A stretch of 15,384 nucleotides of DNA, from contig DHLZ01000014.1 of the NCBI GenBank assembly GCA_002405515.1, positions 1 to 15,384 on the forward strand, read 5' to 3'. Source of the stretch: Planctomycetaceae bacterium UBA4655 (GTDB lineage Bacteria > Planctomycetota > Planctomycetia > Pirellulales > UBA1268). The notes beneath the pieces are model-generated. The model had not been told where the DNA came from and made no database searches. It worked only from the letters and a program-made list of their open reading frames with translations. Shown piece by piece: positions 11,940 through 15,384 of this stretch. Position numbers and translations under genes: made by a program. How positions within the stretch are numbered: position 1 is the first letter of the stretch; every line of letters begins with the position of its first letter.

Positions 11940-13985
11940 CTAACGGGATACCGCGGCAGACGTCTCGAATGCCGGGGCGATCACGTCCGCCCCGGACACC
12001 ATGACGGGTACGGGCGACGACTCGTAGACCACCGGATCCTTCTGCCGCCAGCCGACATTGATCCACCCGTCCTTCCGCGAGGAGATGTGATGGACCGGCA
12101 GCGGCCCGGCCGCCTCGAACTGCCCCGGAAGCGAGAGCGGCCCGATGTCGATCTTCTCGGTGAGAATCTGCTCGGCACGTCGCTTGAGCCGCAGCCGGAT
12201 CACCCGCTCAGTGGGCGTCGGCTTGTCCCGATCCCCCGCCCACTTCCCGCCGGGCGGCGCGATCACGATGTCTCCCTCACGAACGAGACGGGGTCCGGCC
12301 GGCGATGACTCGATCCGGTAGGTCGCCTTCACCTCCATCGGCCCGACGGTCTTGTCGCCCGAGGTGAAGGAGTCTCCGCGGAGCGTGGCCGTGACGCGAT
12401 TGTCGTCCACCTCGAGTTCGACCGGCCGTTCGACGGCGAAGCGGACCGACCAAGGCTTCGGTCCGTCCTTCGCGGCGTCGCGGCGGGCGGCACCGCCCTC
12501 CCCGGCGTCGTTCTCGTCACGGACGTCCTCGACGTCCTTCGTGAGCGACTCCGGCAGCGGGCGATTGCGTCGGCGATACTCCGCCTCGACCTGGTCCTTC
12601 GTGAACGTGCGGCCCGCGAGCCACGCGGCGGCGGCGTTGACGATCGCCGTCTGGTGCACTCGCGCCGAGAGCACCGCCCCGTCGGCCGTCGGCGGCGGGG
12701 ACGTGGCCGCCCCGATCTGCCCGGCGAGCATCTTCCTCGCTGCCGAGTGGATCGCGTCGTCGGTCGTGTTGTGGTGGAGCATCTCCGGATAGAGGTCGTG
12801 CAGCACGAGCGGATCGCGGAACTGCGTCCGGTAGTTCGTGGAGAGCCGCTCGATCGCCTCCTGGGTCTGCGAGTCGAACCTCGCCCGCAGGCGGTCGCGG
12901 GCGCGGCCGGCCGAGATCGCGTCGGCCTGCGGACGCATGCTCGCCGCCTGACGCGACGCGATGTTGCGGATGAGGTTGCGACCGAGATGGGCCCGCACGC
13001 CGATGCCCTCGGTCGCGCTCTGCGTCGAGGCGTTGGCCTCGACCGGCAAGCCCCACACCCTCTCGTCGTCGAGATGAATCCTCCGACGGGCGTCGAGGTC
13101 GGTGGTGCCGCGGCTGCAGACGGTGACCGGACCCCGGCCGCCGCGGGTGTGCGAATGGTTCGTGGCGTCGAGCACGAGGTCGATCGCCGCCGACTCCTGC
13201 GAGGGCACGAGGTCGAGCAGGACGAAGCCCTGCGTGTGGCCCGAGCCCCTCTGGCGGATGCCGAGGATCACTTCGTCGACCGGCGCCACCTCGTCGACCG
13301 GCCGGCTGGCGGCCTGGGCGAGCAGGCTTTCCCGGGCGTCGATGAACACGTTGGCCCGTCCCACGATCCGGCGAGCCTCCGCGAGCACGCCGGCAGCCTG
13401 CTGCGTGTCGTGGAGTGATTCGAGGATCGGGGCGGCCTTCTCGATCCCAGCGAAGCCCGCCGCTGCGTCCCGCCCGACCGCTGCGGCCTTTTCGAGGAGG
13501 GCTTTCAGGTCGGCGACCTGCTTGCCGACGTCGGCCTCGAACGCGGGATTCCGCGAGGCGGCGACGAGACGGCCGTAGCGACGCACGGCATCCGCGAGCG
13601 AAGCATGCATCGGTGGATCGAATCCCCGCGACTGGCTGCGGATCGCCCGCTCCAACTTGCGAAGGACGGCCGGGTCGGCCGCGGACGGGTTCGAGGCTTG
13701 GAGTTCGAGCGACTGCCAGTCGATCGCCGGCGCCGCCTCGGCGTCGTCCGCCGGGGCCGCCTTGCGGGAATCGGCGACGGCTTTCATCGCCGCGCGGACC
13801 CGGGCCGCCGCAGCGTCGAGGGCGGAGGCCGGGACCGGACCGCCGCTGGAGGCTGTCGCTGCCGGCACGGGAGCCGGCGTCACGACCGATACGTCGGCCT
13901 TGATCCCCTTTCCATCAGTGCCAAGGAAGCACACCACGACCGCGGCCACGCACGGTGCGAGCAAACGTCGAACGACCGATCCCAT
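11940..13985 (-). CDS. Large secreted protein of unknown function
   Basis: I do not recognise this 681-residue protein. It starts with a signal-like segment MGSVVRRLLAPCVAAVVVC, probably cleaved between residues 21 and 31. A low-complexity Ala/Pro/Ser stretch (32-90) follows, then a helical, possibly coiled-coil region (105-230). A strand-rich domain (236-332) contains QGFVLLDLVPSQESAAIDLVLD and paired histidines (NHSHTRGG). A helical part (333-480) has a HDLYPEMLHHN segment, then comes a charged linker (483-510) and a second strand-rich domain (511-675) ending near WINVGWRQ and PVVYESSPVPVMVSG. It is likely periplasmic or surface-bound; no membrane anchor, lipobox or catalytic motif is seen. 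The ATG at 13985 is chosen because GAGGG precedes it at a good distance. A TTG at 14006 in the same frame would add 7 residues and spoil the signal peptide. The PII-like gene lies 61 bp upstream on the same strand. Confidence 0.85.
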   Translation of the reverse strand: MGSVVRRLLAPCVAAVVVCFLGTDGKGIKADVSVVTPAPVPAATASSGGPVPASALDAAAARVRAAMKAVADSRKAAPADDAEAAPAIDWQSLELQASNPSAADPAVLRKLERAIRSQSRGFDPPMHASLADAVRRYGRLVAASRNPAFEADVGKQVADLKALLEKAAAVGRDAAAGFAGIEKAAPILESLHDTQQAAGVLAEARRIVGRANVFIDARESLLAQAASRPVDEVAPVDEVILGIRQRGSGHTQGFVLLDLVPSQESAAIDLVLDATNHSHTRGGRGPVTVCSRGTTDLDARRRIHLDDERVWGLPVEANASTQSATEGIGVRAHLGRNLIRNIASRQAASMRPQADAISAGRARDRLRARFDSQTQEAIERLSTNYRTQFRDPLVLHDLYPEMLHHNTTDDAIHSAARKMLAGQIGAATSPPPTADGAVLSARVHQTAIVNAAAAWLAGRTFTKDQVEAEYRRRNRPLPESLTKDVEDVRDENDAGEGGAARRDAAKDGPKPWSVRFAVERPVELEVDDNRVTATLRGDSFTSGDKTVGPMEVKATYRIESSPAGPRLVREGDIVIAPPGGKWAGDRDKPTPTERVIRLRLKRRAEQILTEKIDIGPLSLPGQFEAAGPLPVHHISSRKDGWINVGWRQKDPVVYESSPVPVMVSGADVIAPAFETSAAVSR

Positions 13986-14046
13986 CGTATTCCCTCGAGA
14001 AGACAAAAGACGTGAAATCCTGCCGACACGGAAGGCAGACGTCCTG

Positions 14047-14388
14047 TCAACCCGGGGGGATTATGCTGGATGGAGAATCTGGACACAATACGTTGCTTGC
14101 GTCGGCGATGACGAATATCTTCCCGTCCCCCATTCGTCCAGACCGGGCCAAGGCCTGTATGCGGTCGATGACCTCCCCGGCCCTGGCGTCCTCCACCCAG
14201 CAGGTGATCTCGACCTTCGGCAGGAACGCCAGCGCATACTCGCTGTCGCCGTACTGGTCGAGATAGCTCTTCTGGCGGCCATACCCCTTCACCTCGCGAA
14301 CCGTGCAGGCCTCGAGCGGAGCCCGCGCGAGCGCCTCGATGACCCGTTCTGCGAGGGAAGGACGCACGATGGCGATCACCTGCTTCAT
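14047..14388 (-). CDS. PII-family signalling protein with altered C-terminus
   Basis: A 113-residue cytoplasmic protein of the GlnB/GlnK family, trimeric sensors of ATP/ADP and 2-oxoglutarate that steer nitrogen metabolism. It aligns without gaps to E. coli GlnB from residue 1 to about 93. It keeps T29, G37, R38, Q39, K40, Y46, E50, the modifiable Y51 of the T-loop, LPK with K58, and the B-loop GRMGDGK (84-90). After IFV (91-93) it departs: GlnB has the C-loop RIRTG with R101 and R103 contacting ATP phosphates, while here positions 101 and 103 are L and P, and the tail reads VLCPDSPSSIIPPG. No reading frame near the end restores RIRTG, so a simple frameshift is unlikely. GAGG lies 5 nt before ATG 14388. 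No amtB or glnA is nearby; the ferredoxin gene lies 86 bp upstream on the same strand. Confidence 0.9.
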   Translation of the reverse strand: MKQVIAIVRPSLAERVIEALARAPLEACTVREVKGYGRQKSYLDQYGDSEYALAFLPKVEITCWVEDARAGEVIDRIQALARSGRMGDGKIFVIADASNVLCPDSPSSIIPPG

Positions 14389-14474
14389 GCCTGCCTCGTG
14401 CCCTAGGCTGGTAACAGGTCGATTCGGAACGCATTTTGGCTGAACACCGGCAGGCCATCAGGCCCGCCCGATCA

Positions 14475-14822
14475 TCAGCTGAAGAAGTTCTCGCCGTAGA
14501 GGTTCATCGACGGCCTCGTGACCACCGTAATGTCGCCGTTGACCTTCGTTTTGCAGGCCAACCGCATCGTCTCCTCGTTGCCGATGTAGGCCATGGAGAC
14601 CCCCAGCCGGCCCTTCTCGAGCAGGCCCATGCGGGCGGTGTTCTCCATTCCCTTCGTGATCAGCACGCGGCAGGTGCCGCAGGTGCCCATGCCATGGCAG
14701 TTCACGACCGAGTTGATGCCCGGATAAAGGGGCACACCCGCCCGCAGCGCCTGCTGCCGGAGGTTCGCCCCCGCCGGAACCTGGATCTCCTTTTTCTCGT
14801 TGACGAACGTGATCGTGGGCAT
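14475..14822 (-). CDS. [2Fe-2S] ferredoxin
   Basis: A 115-residue cytoplasmic electron carrier with the beta-grasp ferredoxin fold. The cluster ligands are C42, C48 and C51 (NCHGMGTCGTC) and C90 (RLACKTKV). The CX5CX2C spacing is like adrenodoxin/ISC-type ferredoxins rather than the plant type CX4CX2C. The N-terminus MPTITFVNEKKEIQVPAGANL is the usual first hairpin. The segment between C51 and C90 (38 residues, with TARMGLLEKGRLGVSMAYIGNEE) is longer than in classic Fdx and may be an inserted recognition loop. It ends MNLYGENFFS, an aromatic tail. The start is ATG 14822; AAGAGA upstream is a weak ribosome-binding site. It leads a possible minus-strand transcript with the PII-like gene and is divergent from the gene at 14921. 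The redox partner is unknown. Confidence 0.9.
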   Translation of the reverse strand: MPTITFVNEKKEIQVPAGANLRQQALRAGVPLYPGINSVVNCHGMGTCGTCRVLITKGMENTARMGLLEKGRLGVSMAYIGNEETMRLACKTKVNGDITVVTRPSMNLYGENFFS

Positions 14823-14920
14823 CGAAAAATCTCTTTGGAGTGCGGCGAAATCGACGATACTGTACCCGGCGGAAAAGGATACCGCCAGCCGACGCCGCCG
14901 GCGTCCGCCCCCCCGAAACG

Positions 14921-15196
14921 ATGGAGTTCTTTTCCGTGGCCGAACTGACCAAATACCAGCAGACGATCGTCAAGCGGTACTACGAAAACCTCGACTCGGC
15001 CCTGCTCCAGAAGCTCGGCGAACAGGTGACGGATCTCTATCTCGCCGAGGGAAAGAAGCGGGAGCGGCTCTGGACGAGCATCGCCGGGTCGCTCGCGAAG
15101 CTGAAGGTTCCCGCCTCCCGGATCAAGCGGCTGACCGACTCCGACGACGCCCAGCAGCTCGCGAAGCTCCTCCAGGAGCTCCTCGCGAAGGCGTGA
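14921..15196 (+). CDS. Small helical protein of unknown function
   Basis: A 91-residue soluble protein, predicted by eye to be all helical: helix 1 about 6-40 (ELTKYQQTIVKRYYENLD, then QKLGEQVTDLYL), helix 2 about 43-61 and helix 3 about 75-90 (DDAQQLAKLLQELLAKA). It has no signal peptide or cysteines. I recognise no domain. The frame is open further upstream, but ATG 14921 is chosen because the extension (from 14840) is arginine/proline-rich and overlaps the divergent promoter region. No clear Shine-Dalgarno is seen. The 98-bp gap to the divergent ferredoxin must hold promoters for both; a GACGCC-GCC-GGCGTC dyad (14891-14905) lies in it. Codon use and clean helical periodicity support a real gene. 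Confidence 0.75.
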   Translation: MEFFSVAELTKYQQTIVKRYYENLDSALLQKLGEQVTDLYLAEGKKRERLWTSIAGSLAKLKVPASRIKRLTDSDDAQQLAKLLQELLAKA

Positions 15197-15384
15197 GGCT
15201 GCGGGTTCGAGGCTCGCTCTCCCGACCGTCTGGCGTGCTGTTTCGGGACGTCAACTCTGCTGGGTTCGGGGCTGCCCGTATCCCCTCGCCGGACGCTCGC
15301 TACGGCCCTCCAGGGCAATCCTGTTCGGCACGGGATGCGCACCCAGAAGCAGGCAAGCCGGGAGAATTGAGGCGAGTTGCGCGG
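15197..15384. other. Gene-free window end
   Basis: No convincing gene is seen after the small helical protein. A short dyad GCCCT-CC-AGGGC (15305-15316 or one base off) is the only obvious structure. The mixed composition (less codon periodicity than the neighbouring genes) suggests true intergenic sequence or a dispersed intergenic repeat; a second copy is not present in this window. Confidence 0.4.

Overview
The window reads as a piece of chromosome from a high-GC planctomycete, most likely of the Pirellulales type. This is inferred from gene content: secreted PQQ-type beta-propellers, an SGNH hydrolase fused to a DUF1080 domain, a formylglycine-generating-enzyme-like protein, and several small or large proteins I know only as planctomycete-style hypotheticals. 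No rRNA, tRNA, CRISPR array, transposase or phage gene was seen.

Layout. (1) 104-2205, minus strand: a two-gene potassium uptake operon, ktrB then ktrA. (2) 2206-2639: a gene-poor leader with a sigma70-like promoter, a small hairpin with a T run and a 17-bp tandem repeat, leading to a small conserved-looking protein (2640-2888). (3) 2918-2956: a strong GC-rich hairpin between that gene and smpB (2992-3549, minus), which encodes the trans-translation partner of tmRNA. smpB has no ATG near its 5' end; a perfect Shine-Dalgarno sits in front of an ATC codon. (4) 3655-10714, plus: four secreted proteins. An FGE-like protein is separated by a cluster of hairpins and short repeats from a tight operon of two PQQ propeller proteins (4-bp overlap) and an SGNH/DUF1080 fusion (6-bp gap). 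(5) 10744-11903, plus: a short-chain dehydrogenase and a RidA-family protein. (6) 11940-14822, minus: a large secreted protein of unknown function, a PII-like signalling protein and a [2Fe-2S] ferredoxin. (7) 14921-15196, plus: a small helical protein, divergent from the ferredoxin.

How the genes may work together. KtrB is the membrane K+ translocating subunit and KtrA its cytoplasmic nucleotide-binding gate. The four secreted proteins of block 4 look like a periplasmic or cell-surface module acting on glycans: an esterase-type SGNH domain could remove acyl groups while the DUF1080 domain, a family with 3-keto-glycoside hydrolase members, attacks modified sugars. The two propellers may be scaffolds or enzymes; nothing in their sequence settles this. 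The PII-like protein keeps the T-loop but lacks the C-terminal arginines that usually hold ATP phosphates, and it lies beside a ferredoxin rather than beside amtB or glnA.

The best candidates for something undescribed are the divergent PII/ferredoxin pair, the hairpin cluster at 4866-5012, the SGNH-DUF1080 fusion operon, the large unknown secreted protein and the possible non-canonical smpB start. All functional assignments come from reading motifs by eye, without database searches.
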